Positions 1 through 39,420 of a DNA stretch of 64,000 nt are shown in pieces. This DNA comes from Polydactylus sextarius (lineage: Eukaryota > Chordata > Actinopteri > Polynemidae). A program made the position numbers and the translations under genes. Each line of letters starts with the position of its first letter. Within the stretch, counting starts at the first letter, position 1. The notes beneath the pieces were generated by a model. That model did not search any database and was not told the DNA's origin. It saw nothing but the letters and a program-made list of their open reading frames with translations. Where the stretch lies: the NCBI GenBank assembly GCA_016801845.1, contig CM028927.1, positions 9,326,001 to 9,390,000 of the forward strand, given 5' to 3'.

Positions 1-3000
1 AATGATTGATTTCCCATTAATTGCTCAACTTTTGTAAAACGTGACTTGAAGCGTGACTTGCCTAACTCAAAAGTGGAACTGGGTCTATCAACATGTTGAT
101 GACGTGGGTGTTTGTGTTCTCGTTACTCAAGAAGCGAGTTGAGTAAAATGGGTCAGTCCTGCAAATATGCAGCATATCCCTCCAAAGTCAATCAGAGCCT
201 TGGCACGCATCAGCACCCAAACATGAAACAAACTTTGATGCACGTCACCGCTGGGTCCTCTGCTGTCGTCAGTGACGAAGGAATCCTTTTATTCAAAGAG
301 AAAACTCTATGAATGAGTGGGAGATAAAGAGGAAACAAGAACTTGAGGACAGAGACCTGCGGAAAGAACGAGGGGGTGTTGAGGGGAGATAAGATTGAGA
401 GTGATGTAAAGTGCATCGCAGGTGTTTGATTTATGTTCATATGTTTGTGGTAACTTTTTTGTACCGGCAACATATGGGGAAAAAAATGTGTCTTTGAAAT
501 GTTAAGTGGAATTCAACTGCCTCTGGCTATTTTCATTTGCGACAAGCTTGCAAGAAACAAAAGCAAAAGACACAAACAGACTGGGGGAATGAATAAATAA
601 GAAGATTATTGTATTGACAGCAACATACCTCTTTAAGCTCGACTGACCTTTAAGAGGTTGATGTAACAAACAAGAAGAGTTAGGAAATGACAAATTGGTT
701 TGTTAAATACACACACGGTGAAATTAAAGCATTCTCTGGAGAGCCTGAGAGTCTGAAGGAAAACAAATACCAAAAAAAACAACAAATCGATACATGAATG
801 TTTATGAGATGTTTTAGAGAACAAACTGGTGAAGTAATTAAACATAAACATTTTTTTTTCTTTTTGCCAGATCTTGTACCCAAATATTAATTTTTATCTC
901 TGGTTTTCAGACATGTTTTAATTTCCTAGAGAAGCAAAAAAAAAAAAAAAAAAAAAGTAAGAAAAATCCAAATGCACATGTCCTTGCTTTGTTTTATTTG
1001 TAGAATTCACTATTGAACTCTACCTTGCATCCTCTGTGGGTATTTTTTCTCATGCATACGCATGAAAGAACTCAAATTTCTGGACAGGAGCAGGTTATAT
1101 CTGTGCCGGAGATGCGCTTTAACACAGTCGCTTTCATCTTGCTGAGAGGATGCAAAGGATGGATGGACGGGTAATTTGCAGAGGTCAATGAGCTCTCATA
1201 TGTTTCCATCTTGCATCCGTCGCTTTGTATGTTATCAGTCCACTGCCTGATATAATGGCTTGGTCAGGTGTGTGCGTATGGGCATGTGTCTAAAAAACTT
1301 CCGTGATTCACAATGACGAGGTAGGATGGTGGTCAGCGCAGACAAACTTAAGGTTACAAGGCCACGGTGAGTCCATAATTCTATCATTGGTTTATATCCC
1401 CACCACCATCACCACTACCACCTTATTCACATTGATTCACATTCTGCCTGACGACGCTGCTATAGTGGGGTTGCCATGACTCCCTGACAAGAAGAGAGGA
1501 AGATAAAGATGTCATGATCCAATTTGTCTGTGGAAGAAATTAATCAGAAGGCATTAGATAGCGTGATGGCTATAAGTAACCACTTGTCCCATCTTCTGTA
1601 AAGGGGTTCAACAAAACCCTATGATGCACACGGCATAGCTCCTGTAGGCCAGAAGTACCGGTAAATCAGTCACAGTATGAGTCAGTGTTTCAACCATCGA
1701 CAGAAAAGTGGGTTTAATCTTTTGGGTTTAGTCAAACACCCTCATTGTTTCTGTTAATGTGTATATGGGTGACATTAACTGATTGGCTTAAAAGTGTCTG
1801 TTCTACCTGATCTCTAATAATCTATGTGCTGATAAAAGTGCATTTAAAGGTAAAAATAATGATAATAATGAAGATGAAGTGGTGGGTACACGTACAGTAG
1901 ATTGAGTCATTTCTTGGCTCGCAGCATATCGGCCTAGCAACAGCAGCAGCAGCAGCAACAACAACGGAGAATAAACAACAGTTATCTCAGACATAAGGAT
2001 GATTTTAACACCTTATCTTTAGCTCCCCACGGAGCTGAATCTGTCTGTACATGTCCGTCCACAGCTCTGTTCGTGGTGTGACAAGAGGCATAAAGAGGCA
2101 CCAGAAAAACTGACACAACACGCTTTCAAACGTTAATATAACATGAGTGAGTTTCAACGGTGAAAATATTACCAAAAAGCATGATTTGTTCTTTCACAAA
2201 TCCACAAAATCCAACAACAAAAAGTACATTTCCCGTATCTAAATTTTGCATTTCTTGTTAATTTCTGGAGGTGAAAAGCTTCATTATCTCACACGTACGG
2301 TTGTTTTCTGGTTGTCTCTATGATGAGACCGAGCGTAAACATGTCTTGGCTATGAGTTGGAGTCGATATGCCTGAAAATTCTTTGAAGAGTGTGAAATAC
2401 AAGACAAAATCAATGTCTGTCTCTCTGCTTCCATCCCTCATTTGCTGGCAGCTGCCACACATCTGCCCTCGCCTCTATTTTTTCTGACACCTCCTCAACT
2501 CTGAGGAATGACTCTCCCCTGCACCGGAGTTGAAATGGATATGAAGGCACCTCGGGGGGAATTACGTTCTTGCTGGAGTCTCAATTACGTCACATGATTC
2601 GTCTCTGTCAACATCAAGGCTACGTCAGCAGCCTACTTTTGCTCTGTTGGACGGGTCGGTTAAATCTACACATCGGGTCGAGGTTTACAACGCCAGCGGG
2701 TTCTCTCATCGAAATCTCAGTTTACTCACTATCTTCACCTTAAAAATATACCTGGATACCTGGTATTTACTCCAACTTGTTGAAGAAAATGTATGGTACA
2801 ATGCTTCAAAAGCATTCTGAAATATTTCATATGTTTTATATTAAATAATAAAAGTAACAAACTTTATGTTTATGCCACTACAAGGTACCTCGCAAAAAAC
2901 ATAAACTATATGACTTTATAACAACATAATAAACAGATAAAACACAAAAAGAATTAAAAACCACAATGAAAAAAATCTACATCTTAAAAAGTTTTATGGG

Positions 3001-4605
3001 AAGTCCAGCTTGTATAAGTTTTTTAAAGCGTGGTATATATTTTATAGACTTGTCAGTGAGGGGGGAGGTCATTCCATAATGAATGAGCTAAAATGGGAAA
3101 AGCCATGAAGGGATTAGGGCATGGATAATACAACAGCAAGATTCCCTATTAAATGTCTGAGGAGGATGTCATCTGGGTGATGATCAGGTCTGAATTTAGC
3201 TGTAACAAGTTTTGTGACATCCAGTCTTGGACAGAAGTGTAACAATGTAGAATATCCAGGTTTTAAAGATCATCAGGTTTAAATGATACAACATGTTAGG
3301 CAATAATATCTAATAAAAGAATAACAGTGGAACTCCACAACACATAGTAAAACTATTATTTCACTACATACAAATTAAAAAAAATACTTGAATAGAGCTG
3401 ATTTTTTTTAATCAAATGTTTTTTTTATTTGAATTTTCAATTGTAGAGTCTTTCATTTTCTTGTGTCTTATATCACAAGCCACTTTTTAAGACTGTGGTA
3501 TCATCAGTTATCAAATGAAACCACTGACACCAAATTTAGCCAGTTAGCTTGTGGTAGCTAGAACAACAACAACAACAATGTTAAACTAATTCTGAATTAT
3601 CCATCCAAACAGCACCTTGCTGGTAATCAGATTAATAATGAGAAGTGATATCATGATATAAAACATATATATATATATATATATATATATTTTGAATAAA
3701 GACTTGATAATCATGAATTTAATTACTTGAATTTTGATCATTTGTTACATTGTCAGTTTACTCAAAGACTTACAGTTTACAAATTTAATTTCATAATTTA
3801 TCTAATAATGTCTTTTCAATTATTTCATTTCGGACAGTTTGGGATTTCATGGCTCCTGTGTGTTGCACTCAGTGTTTAGCACAAACAACTAAGTAATGAG
3901 TACAACTGTGAACATGTAATGGGGCTCTTTGGTGACTAAAGGTGACTGGTGGTCTCAGCTGATTCTGAGTTTGTGCCACCAGCAAAGTGAAACAATCTGG
4001 ATCTGACGAGATGTGTGGCACATTTTCGGTCTGCTACGTCTAATTGGTTCCTCTGAGAGCCACATACCCAAACACATACACTTCGTGAAGCAAACATCTA
4101 CACTAACACTCACACACACAGACACACACACACACCAACTGAGGACCTCCCCGCCATCTGTTGAGGGCTCATACATACAGGCACTCCTGTGCTCCTGCTC
4201 TCCACACTCTGTGCTCAGGAGATGTGTGAGACCCCACCAGCCTGCTGTTGTGTTTGATCAGAGACGCTGCGTCGTGTCTTGTCGTTGTAATTTTGCAAAC
4301 CTGCATTTCACGACTCAGCCGCCACAACGACAGGACCTCCTACCTACACCCCCATATGCTCCACGCAGCTTACTTTTTTATCCATTCTCTTTATCTGGTT
4401 AAGATCATCCATTAATACATTGCACCACAAATGCACTTTTACATAATTAGCCTACATGTCAAATGCAGCTCTGCTGACATCAAGTTGTGGAGGCTGGGAA
4501 CTACAACTGAGTCCAATATATTTCATTATCTCTGTAGCTGGGGGGAGTTGGGAGGGTGGACCTTAATGTCTTGTCATAACAGACCTGAAAGGGGAGCCCT
4601 CAGAA

Positions 4606-4606
<1 letters not shown>

Positions 4607-4655
<49 letters not shown>
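4607..4655. repeat. (CA)n microsatellite
   Basis: About 24 perfect dinucleotide units. Confidence 0.95.
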
Positions 4656-4659
<4 letters not shown>

Positions 4660-4790
4660 CTGGTTTCCATAACTTCAGGGGACATTTTATTGACTTGCAT
4701 TCATTTCCTGGAGACTTTCCTGAAAACCCTCAATTGTTGCTACTACTTGTATAACGTGGATCTAAATCTTAACCAAATCATGTCTTCCTC

Positions 4791-4822
<32 letters not shown>

Positions 4823-4827
4823 TTTTA

Positions 4828-4976
4828 CATTATGGGCATTTTTGCCCATTTTAGCCATTATGGGCTTTTTGTCCCCATAAAGGAGACAGGCCCCCATAAT
4901 GTGAGTGTGTAAACAGATTTAAGTCCCCACAATGTAAGGAATACCTAGGCCACACACACACACCATAAGCAGAGCA
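4828..4976. repeat. fish-type interspersed repeat beside TA and CA tracts
   Basis: The stretch repeats phrases such as CCCCATAA(T/A) and GTCCCCACAATGT, has internal inverted copies (GGGCATTTTTGCCC) and ends in a CA tract. From memory this resembles a common non-coding fish repeat that accompanies microsatellites. The family name is not certain. Confidence 0.5.
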
Positions 4977-6124
4977 GGAAACACCTGGTACACTTCAGAG
5001 GAACAGGCCATTATTAACGTTGATTGTTACACCCGACTCCTTCACTCTGTTGCCATTTGACCATTAACATTCACTATCATGCCTCTGATTTCTGTAGATA
5101 TTTTGTATCTTTATTGAAAAACACACATTAAATATTCACAGTTCTGGTGGAAGATATAAAGGTGAACCCTTGGAATTTGGTAACTGCTCAAACTCTGCAA
5201 CAATAAACCAATGGCTTGTATCGTCTTTAAGGGACAAACGTTTAACTTTGATGCTTTTATTCTATTGCTTTAATTTAAAATAATGTGATCAAATGATATC
5301 GGTAATCTGGAGCCTGACGGTGTTTGTTCAGGTATTGGTTGGTTTCTATTTTTTGTCTTAGGTTAATACATGGGACCAAATATATGAATCTATTTATAAT
5401 TGCTTTAGAATGAACTGAGCAAGGTAGAAATCTTTCATTTTTATTTTTCTCAGTCTTGGAAGTTCACCTTCCCTTTTATTGTGGTCAATTACGGCTCATT
5501 TTTGGAGCCTCTACTCCTTCATGTCGTATACCGTCATCACACTAATAAACCGTCACAAAAAGGTCCGGTATAAATCACAGTTGTAAAAGGAGGAAATTAT
5601 CTCATGATCTCAAGGGCAGTGGAAGGTTTTGACAGGTTATACTGTAATTACAGCTCACACACCAGCTCATCTCACAGCGAGTTAGTCATGTTTTGACCCC
5701 GACCCCCTTTTTTTTTTTTACTTTTTCTTCTAGGGAATTAATCTTTTAACACGTTTGAAAAAATTGTACCTTCTCTTCCAAATCATTACCTGAAACACGT
5801 AGGAATGTTTGGTTTCGTAGCCTCCTCATCATCACATGGTCTCAACAGAAGGAACGCTCACCTCGTTGACCCAGTGAAACCAGTCACCGTCCAAACCACT
5901 CAGGGTGTGTTTGTTTTCTGTCCACTGTAGGTTTAACCGTTTACTCTGTCAGTAAGAGAAAGACACGAGGACCATCACCTGCCTCAAACATCAGTTGTGC
6001 AATTTAAATAAACAGTAGTAGTAGTATTAGTAGTTAGTTTGTGTCATGGCTACATTATGTTTGTATTTGTGTAGCTGGAGGAGCTAAAAAAAAGAGACAC
6101 GATTTGAAGTCAAAGAAATACATC

Positions 6125-6130
6125 TTTATT
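6125..6130 (-). terminator. candidate poly(A) signal for trim71
   Basis: Minus-strand AATAAA, about 5.4 kb past the stop codon. It is the most distal reasonable candidate before AT-rich sequence with many more such hexamers. Alternatives closer to the stop lie near 10505-10510 and 7230-7245. Confidence 0.35.
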
Positions 6131-6337
6131 TAAGTGTAAACAAAAAAAGAACAAAATCAAAACAAAAAAAAAAACTGCATAGGAAATGTTTAAAGTCCAC
6201 AAAGTACAGAGAGAGCAGCGGGTGGCCAATATATTATAGTCTCCTTTGCCTTATTTAGACTGAAGACCTGACATCTGCACTTCCACTCAGCACAATGTGT
6301 GAGTGTGTGTTGAGAGGGAGGGAAGGTGTGCTGGCAA

Positions 6338-6432
6338 ACACACCCACTCACACACATACACGCACACACACACACACACACACGCACGCACGCCCACACA
6401 AACACATGCGCACACACACACACACACACACA
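6338..6432. repeat. imperfect CA/CG-type microsatellite in putative trim71 3' UTR
   Basis: CA units interrupted by CGCACGCACG and similar variants. Open frames of Cys/Val or His/Thr across it are artefacts of the repeat. Confidence 0.9.
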
Positions 6433-9026
6433 ATGGCTGGATGAGGAAGTGCCAGCAGCAACCCATCTAAACTCAGCTGACCACGCTGGCTCGTCCTGCC
6501 TCCTGGACTGTGAGGAGGATACATTCAGTGGATCTCTGCTCAGACAACACAGATGCAGCGCACAAACACAACGCCCACTCCAAACACATCCGGCTACTGG
6601 AAGAACTGGACACAACAGAAACAAGAAGCGAAGACAAGATGAGTTGGCTGTTATTGCCTCGGGGTGGGGGGGACTTCAACTGCTCCGTCTCAGGCTGATG
6701 CAAAAACTAAAAAATGAAAAACTGTTAAGAAATAAACATGGCGCTGTTATGTTCCACTAGAACCACATGATTCCTCTTTGTTGTCTCAAGTATTGCTGGT
6801 GTGGACCATTTAGCAAAGAATCAGAGAAGAACTTTTTTTTTACGTCTGTTCTGTCATATAGAGCTTCCAGCAGCTGGTTGTAAGGAAGTGAGCGTCAACA
6901 AGATCCCATTTAACCCTTTTCTTCACAAAATACATTCTAAAAGGGCCAATGAGCATCAAGTGTGTGAAGTATTTGTACTTTTTTTTGTAAAAGAGAAAAC
7001 AGAAATTGGCAAAAACAAAACAAAACAAAAAAGATTAATCAGGGGAAAACTAATCAAAAATCTTTTTAGATTGAGAAACAATTTGCTTTCATAATATGTA
7101 AATGGACACAAAGAATCAGACTAGTACTGAGAGGTCATAACAAGGAGGAGAAAATAAAGTCATTACATCATCACTATGGGACACATTTCAATGAGACACC
7201 TGCAGAGCAGGGCTGCTGAGAACTACCTGAGTTTTATTTATTTATTTCTTTCCTTTCTAAATGTTCAAACCTTTTTTTTTTTTTTTTGTTTTCTTTTCTT
7301 TCTTTTCTTTTGAGTATACAATCATTAAAAGGAGGTCTATGACCTTGCACAAGTCACCTGGTGCAGCTTTGTTTTTTCTCTCTCTTTTCAAGCCGCGAGA
7401 GGCCAGAAATAAAACGGCGGAGAAAAAAACAAACCACAGCGGCCCAATTTAGAAGAAGACAAAAAAGGGGGCAAATCATCACCAAGCAGGAGTGCAGTCA
7501 ACTGATCATGTGCTCAGCAGCCATCACCACACTTCCTGGATTCTTATGAAGAGGGAGGAGGGAGCCGATTGCTAGTTTGAGCTGGAGAAACCTAGCTGCC
7601 TCTCACATGACCGTGAGAGAGTTCCCATTACTAGGTGAAAACACAAAATGGCCGCCTTATGGATTCATCGTCGTCGGTAAGGTAAATCATAAGAACCAGG
7701 GCTTGAATGTGAAAAGACAACATGTTAATATATCTACCCATGTTACTCAAATATGAGGGAGTTAGAGAAAGTTAAGCACTAAATGGCTGAGGGGCAGACC
7801 AACCTTCCGCATTTATCTGAAAACTCACGCCTCTGGTGTTTCTGAGGAATCTGAGGCATGGTTGGCTAAACAGGTCACGCTCTGCAGAGCCTCTAGAGAA
7901 CAGGAAATACAATCGCCGAGGTCGAAGGTTAATTCCATCCAACGCAATATTAACACACACATACAAATCTTTGGGTATATATTTTGGTAAAATCATCCCA
8001 ATAGTCAGCTACCCACCCCATCTTTCAGTTTTTCAACACCTATCTGAGAGACATCAGTATAATACAAGGACTTTTTAAAGCATGCAACAAAAAAAAAACA
8101 AAAGAAAGGTTTAAAATACATTTTTCCTCTTAAAGAGTGAAGACCTAAGGATCTTAGAGATAGAATTCTGCAATCTTAATTAAAAAATGATGCAACATGA
8201 ATGAACATTTCACAGAGTAATACTGAAAAGCAAAAAAAAAAAAAGAACAAAACAAACAATATTATTGGTGAAACTAGGTGTTGGGTTCAAAGCAGCAGGG
8301 TCTGTGGACTGAGACTGGCTCACCATCAATGTGCTAAGAGCTCCACTTAAATAATAAACCAGCCTGTTGACAGCATTAGGTGTAATCCTCTGATGCGTTT
8401 GTTTAAATCACGGTCAGAGTTTCTGAGTTTCGACTCGCCACAGAGTCTTCCACAAGCAACACCAGGCTATATGAAAAATCCACACTGAAGTGTGGATAAA
8501 TTGTGCTGAAATCAGAGGTCGTTCTTGTGCGTTCAAAGAGGCCACTGCCTCTTCGCCTCACCCCTTGTGTGCACAGTAACAAAGTACGAACGGAATCGAC
8601 ATGTTCGTCATCATCATGAGGTAAAGATAAACGGGGCACAGCCCTCTTAAGCGCATCGGAGAGAGTCAGAGATTTATCCTCGACTTCTCCGGTTTAACAT
8701 TTTCATCTATGATATAATGGTCCAGTGACATTTGTTGTCTACAAACAGCGTGGTCCAAATGCCAACCCTGTTTGGCACAGAACTCTCACAGATCATTTTG
8801 GCACAATGCTTTCATCTGAAATATTTGGTTTCTTGGTGATAAAAGGCATTTTTTTTTTTACCAGGCAATTTACAGTAGATTCAACAAACCAAACGCTGGT
8901 AAAGGTTGCGAGGTGGAGCGATGACCATAATACAAATGTTTATTTCAACTCGAAACAGTACCATGATCTTTGGTCCTAGAGCTATGGGACATGTACTGTC
9001 ACTGTAACACAAGAAGATTCAAAGAA

Positions 9027-9220
9027 TGAGGTATATTTGTGATGCATAAATATCCCACGAGGTATGTTTAAATAAAAGAGTAAATATGAGGTATTCAGAA
9101 TGAGAGTAACAAGTTGAGGTATTTGAATGTTTTAAAAATGCACAGTAGCAATGAGCGTCATGCTTGAGGTATTCGGGAGTTGAGGTACACGATAAAGGAG
9201 GTAAAACAAGTGTTGAGGTA
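9027..9220 (-). promoter_or_regulatory. cluster of six let-7 seed matches in trim71 3' UTR
   Basis: TGAGGTA occurs on the plus strand at 9027, 9087, 9115, 9165, 9181 and 9214. Each gives the transcript TACCTCA, a 7-mer-A1 match to let-7. Two additional GAGGTA 6-mers lie at 9059 and 9198. Flanking bases differ between copies, so this is not a simple recent tandem repeat. One strand would be expected to hold such a 7-mer about once per 16 kb. Another single copy lies at 8617-8623. Confidence 0.7.
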
Positions 9221-11099
9221 CAGGATATCTGAGATATGAGGATGTAAATCCTGATCATGTGCAGACGGGCCCTCTCCTCAGAGGCGAGAGCCAGTCGGTG
9301 ACTCTTTTCACGGGTGCCGAGATTATTTACTTATTCCTAGGCTAAGGAAGTGGCTAACATTAATTGTCTTAGTGCTTCCTGCGGGACACAGATTGAACAA
9401 AGGGCAAGGGGATTCAAAACCCCACAATGCTTTCAGTATATTAGTTTCGATGGAGATTAGATTGGAATACAAAGGCTATGAGAGATGCTACTTTGAGCCT
9501 ACAGGCCATCTAGTGTTGATAAAACTGGGGCATCATTTGATGGGCATGATGTGTTTAACAGGGCCATTACACTGCCCTTTAGGGGCACGAAGGGGTGCTC
9601 TTTGGTGTCGTTATCCTCTGTTCTCAACTTGAACATCTCTGCACTCAGACAGAAGGGTGTTTCTCTTAAACCCCCGTCTTGGTCTTAGCAGGATGTGAAA
9701 GTACTCATGCACAATAAACTATGAACCAAGCACACTTTCTTCTTCTAAGCCTAACATGGACAGTGCTATGAACTCAACTCTGTGAGTTTTGTGAACTTAG
9801 ACATCCCAGCAACAATGATTATTTAAGAAAATGTTTTTTTAAAGGGTTTTTTTTTTAAGTTTTTTTTTTAATTTGCCAAATCTACAGTTGGCCACTGTGC
9901 AGAAATTCTAACTTTGGTTGACTCCAATAGGTGGTCTATAGACCTCCATCTTTAGAGGAATCGGTCTACTAGCGCTTAGTCTGGAGATCTGTCTCTACAG
10001 CTCCAAGCATCAATAAATAGGACAGGGCGTCATGATGGTGCCCTCTCATTGGACTGGACTACAGGCCCCAGGAGCCAAAGGGAGTGGCTTTCAACCACAA
10101 TCTAAATCCAGAGGATTGTAATATTGGGTCTATAATTTGATGTCATTAATGTCCTCTGGACGGCCAAATTAGGTGTCTACATCTGAGGCTTTTGTCACAC
10201 AGCATGCCTCATCAACAAGGTGTCATTCAATTATATGATTAAATCTCTTTGTTAAAATCACTAATAGATACACATGTTGGAAGATTTTTCTCCTAAATCC
10301 TTTAGTGGGTCCTCCCTTTTTGGAGGAGACGCTGCTCTCCTTGCATACAAATCTTTGCATCCTAGTTGTTCATGCAACTGACTGGATGGTAGTGACACAG
10401 GTTGTCCTATTTCATCAAGAACATCAGTTCATCCAGTTTAATAAAACACGTTTGGGGCAGGGGTAGGGGGCGGGGGGTAGATGACCAAATTCTTTGGGGG
10501 TAACTTTATTACAGGGGATTATTAAGAGGATAATTTCAGGGATCAACTTAAACTTTATATTTTCTGCTCATCAATAAATCCATCAAATCAGCATTAGCCA
10601 GTAAAGCTAGAGGTGGAGGCTGAAAAGTACTGATCGTTTTAAATCAGTTCTATCGTGACCTGAGCTAATTTTGATTCTATCAAGTTTGGCATCGCTTCTC
10701 ACACTCTTCTTAGGCTTCTTAGACTCTACTAACTCCACAGAGCCGCAAAGAGACGAGGAATCGATGAATAAGGGAAAAACTAACTAGTCTAACACATGAA
10801 AAGGACACTACTGTACCCAAGTTTCCTCTCCAAGCGAAGCCTTCTAATGAGAATAAATCATGCAGTCTCTACAGTGGTCTGAGTATTGTCTCAGCAACAA
10901 CATTCAGGAGGTTCACTTTAACTCATCTCAAAATGCACAGCAAGAATTCCATTAATCCTGTGCAAATATCAACTGAAGAGTCTATTCTTTTTTGTCTCTC
11001 TTAAATAACAAACTATAGAGTTAGACTTTTCTTCTTTGTAAAACTTCACGGACTAAAACCTCTGCTCAGTGACAATGAGTACATTCATAAAGAGCTAAA

Positions 11100-11107
11100 T
11101 GAGGTAG
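11100..11107 (-). promoter_or_regulatory. let-7 8-mer target site in trim71 3' UTR
   Basis: The plus strand reads TGAGGTAG, identical to the first eight bases of let-7, so the transcript carries the full 8-mer CTACCTCA. Fourteen bases past it the plus strand reads GTATAAG, close to the GTATAG of the let-7 3' half, which would allow supplementary pairing with a loop. That bulged geometry resembles classic lin-41 let-7 sites. Regulation of vertebrate lin-41 by let-7 is established. Confidence 0.85.
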
Positions 11108-11149
11108 GTGTGGAGCAAAGGGTATAAGATTTCAAGAAAAGTGAGAAAT

Positions 11150-11158
11150 TCCCTGAGA
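11150..11158 (-). promoter_or_regulatory. miR-125 (lin-4) target site in trim71 3' UTR
   Basis: The plus strand reads TCCCTGAGA, identical to the first nine bases of miR-125/lin-4, so the transcript holds an 8-mer site plus one extra pair. It lies 42 bases upstream, in the transcript, of the let-7 8-mer. Vertebrate lin-41 messages are known targets of both let-7 and miR-125. Confidence 0.85.
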
Positions 11159-11521
11159 TGGATACTTAAGGAGAGTTTACAGAGAGAATTGAGAGCAGCT
11201 GAAAATGACGAAGGGAAATATGGCTCTTTTTTTCTACTGATTATCAATTTGTAGAGGTCCCCTTTGACAAACATACCACAGATATATGATTTTGGAGAAT
11301 ACCAATGAAAAAAATAATAATCATCTATAGGTTTAATTTCCCTTCATTTCAACATGCTCTCAATCCTCTTTAAGCTCTCCTCCTGTTGTGTCGGTTGATT
11401 CACTCTCTCTCCTCCATTTCCTTCATTGAAAAACTGCAAAAAGGACCAACAGAGGGAGAGAATGCAAAAATAAATGTTTTTTTTTTCCTTTTTCTTTTTT
11501 TTTCTTCTTCTTTTTTTTTTT

Positions 11522-38120
<26,599 letters not shown>

Positions 38121-38460
38121 CTGCAGCTCTACCAAAACACAGGCTCAGTTCACAACAGCAGCAGCGAGGGTGAGGTATTCATCTGGGTCCGCATCGACCC
38201 GTTGTGTTTTGTAGAAAATAATGTGCTAATTGAGGTAGATTCATGAGGTATTGAAGTCAGCTCAAAAGTGAAAACGGTGCTCAACGTCATACAGATGTTT
38301 CTCTGTATTTAATAAAACTGACCTGATGCAAAACAAGGAGGTAGCCAGTTCTTCAACACGAGTCATTCAAAGATTACTTCTATAGGTAACAAAAAGGGAA
38401 AAAAAACACTTAGGCTATTGTTGAGATCAATTCAGTTGAATAAGGCGACATTGTTTCAAA
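38121..38460 (-). promoter_or_regulatory. trim71 leader / proximal upstream region with let-7 seed matches
   Basis: The sequence directly upstream of the trim71 ATG has no obvious coding exon, and no upstream in-frame ATG was found. On the plus strand it carries TGAGGTA at 38171-38177 and 38244-38250, the 8-mer TGAGGTAG at 38231-38238, and GAGGTAG at 38338-38344. If transcribed, these are let-7 seed matches in the 5' UTR. The transcription start is unknown, so some may be promoter DNA rather than RNA. Confidence 0.45.
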
Positions 38461-38559
38461 CGAGACCAACAAGATGACAGTAAACTGTGTTTGGGCTTTT
38501 ATTTTGGAGAAAAGTGTCCGATGTTGTTTCGTTGTGGCTCATAAAATAATCCCGAAACT

Positions 38560-39420
38560 GGAGTGACACTGGGTCGGCGTCGAAGTACAGGGGGCTCCGT
38601 CTCTCCTCCCCCACCGCCTCGGCAACATGACTACAGGGCTCTGCAGCACCCAGACCGATATTAAACTATCTCTATTCTTCTTTACTATTGCTTTATCCCA
38701 GTTTAAGTCCCTGTCGTCGTTGTGTTTTTGTGTTTTTCTTCCTCTCTAGTCCACCATCAGGGCCCGGTCAGGCGGCGTCGGGCGCAGCCAGCAGTCGGTT
38801 GGTTGGTTGTCTCTGCGCGAGCCTCAGACCGCGAGACCGTAAATTATTCATCAAAGCGACGATCTCATATCTTGACTCAGGGTCGTTAGGACATCAGAAA
38901 CAAACACAGAAAGAGGCCAACCACCAGACAGGACGTCTATAAAGGTGAAATCCTCGCTCCACCTTGTGAAGAGGCCGTTTCCAGCTCTGCTTCTCCCGTC
39001 CAGTCCGAAGGCTGGTCCCCCTCTCGGGCTCTCTGCGTGGAGGAATGCGCAGGGGTTTGCTCCGTCTGGCGTGGAAATAGAGGTGCCCTATAACCGAAGG
39101 AAAAAAAAAAAACTCGGCACAGCGACCGTATTGGCCCTAACTGCGTCCTTTACTTGGTTATTGTTGCAGTTGTTTACTCTCGGGTAAATAAACATGAATA
39201 TAACCATGAGGTGTGCGCTCTCGCGGACGCGTGGTGCTCGGGCTGCAGCTCCTCGAGCCGCTCTTATCCGATTGAGGGAAAAAAATGGACCCACTTCCGC
39301 CCTAGGGAGGAGAGAGAGAGGGGGGTGTGCGCCGAAAGCTCGTGCACGATAGGGGGTCGGGATGTGTGTGTGGGGAGGGAGGTGGTGGGGGGAGGGGCGT
39401 GGTCATGTGCGCGAAATGCC
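38560..39420. promoter_or_regulatory. CpG-rich region, probable trim71 promoter
   Basis: This stretch is clearly richer in G+C and CpG than its AT-rich surroundings and sits 0.4-1.3 kb upstream of the trim71 ATG. It includes a GC-box-like GGGGAGGGGCGTGG near 39.39 kb and several short overlapping open frames on both strands, as expected of a CpG island. A TATAAAG at about 38940 is oriented for plus-strand transcription and may be chance. Confidence 0.6.

Larger units (their letters stand above)
1..6104. other. flank downstream of trim71, no gene recognised
   Basis: AT-rich sequence with no ORF showing a recognisable domain. It holds TA repeats (3665-3690, 4799-4822), a CA repeat (4607-4655) and an interspersed repeat at about 4828-4976. 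A stretch at 2.85-3.3 kb may be a decayed repeat, but I cannot assign a family. Confidence 0.7.
6105..11521 (-). other. trim71: putative trim71 3' UTR (extent uncertain)
   Basis: No exon-like coding sequence of another gene was found here, and the miRNA sites known for this family lie inside. TRIM71 genes usually have long 3' UTRs. An AATAAA on the minus strand at 6130-6125 could end the message near 6105; earlier signals exist (for example near 10510 and 7240). The stretch is AT-rich and includes a compound CA/CG-type repeat near 6.34-6.43 kb, poly-A/T tracts and the let-7 sites at 8.6-11.1 kb. The true 3' end cannot be fixed from sequence alone. Confidence 0.6.
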
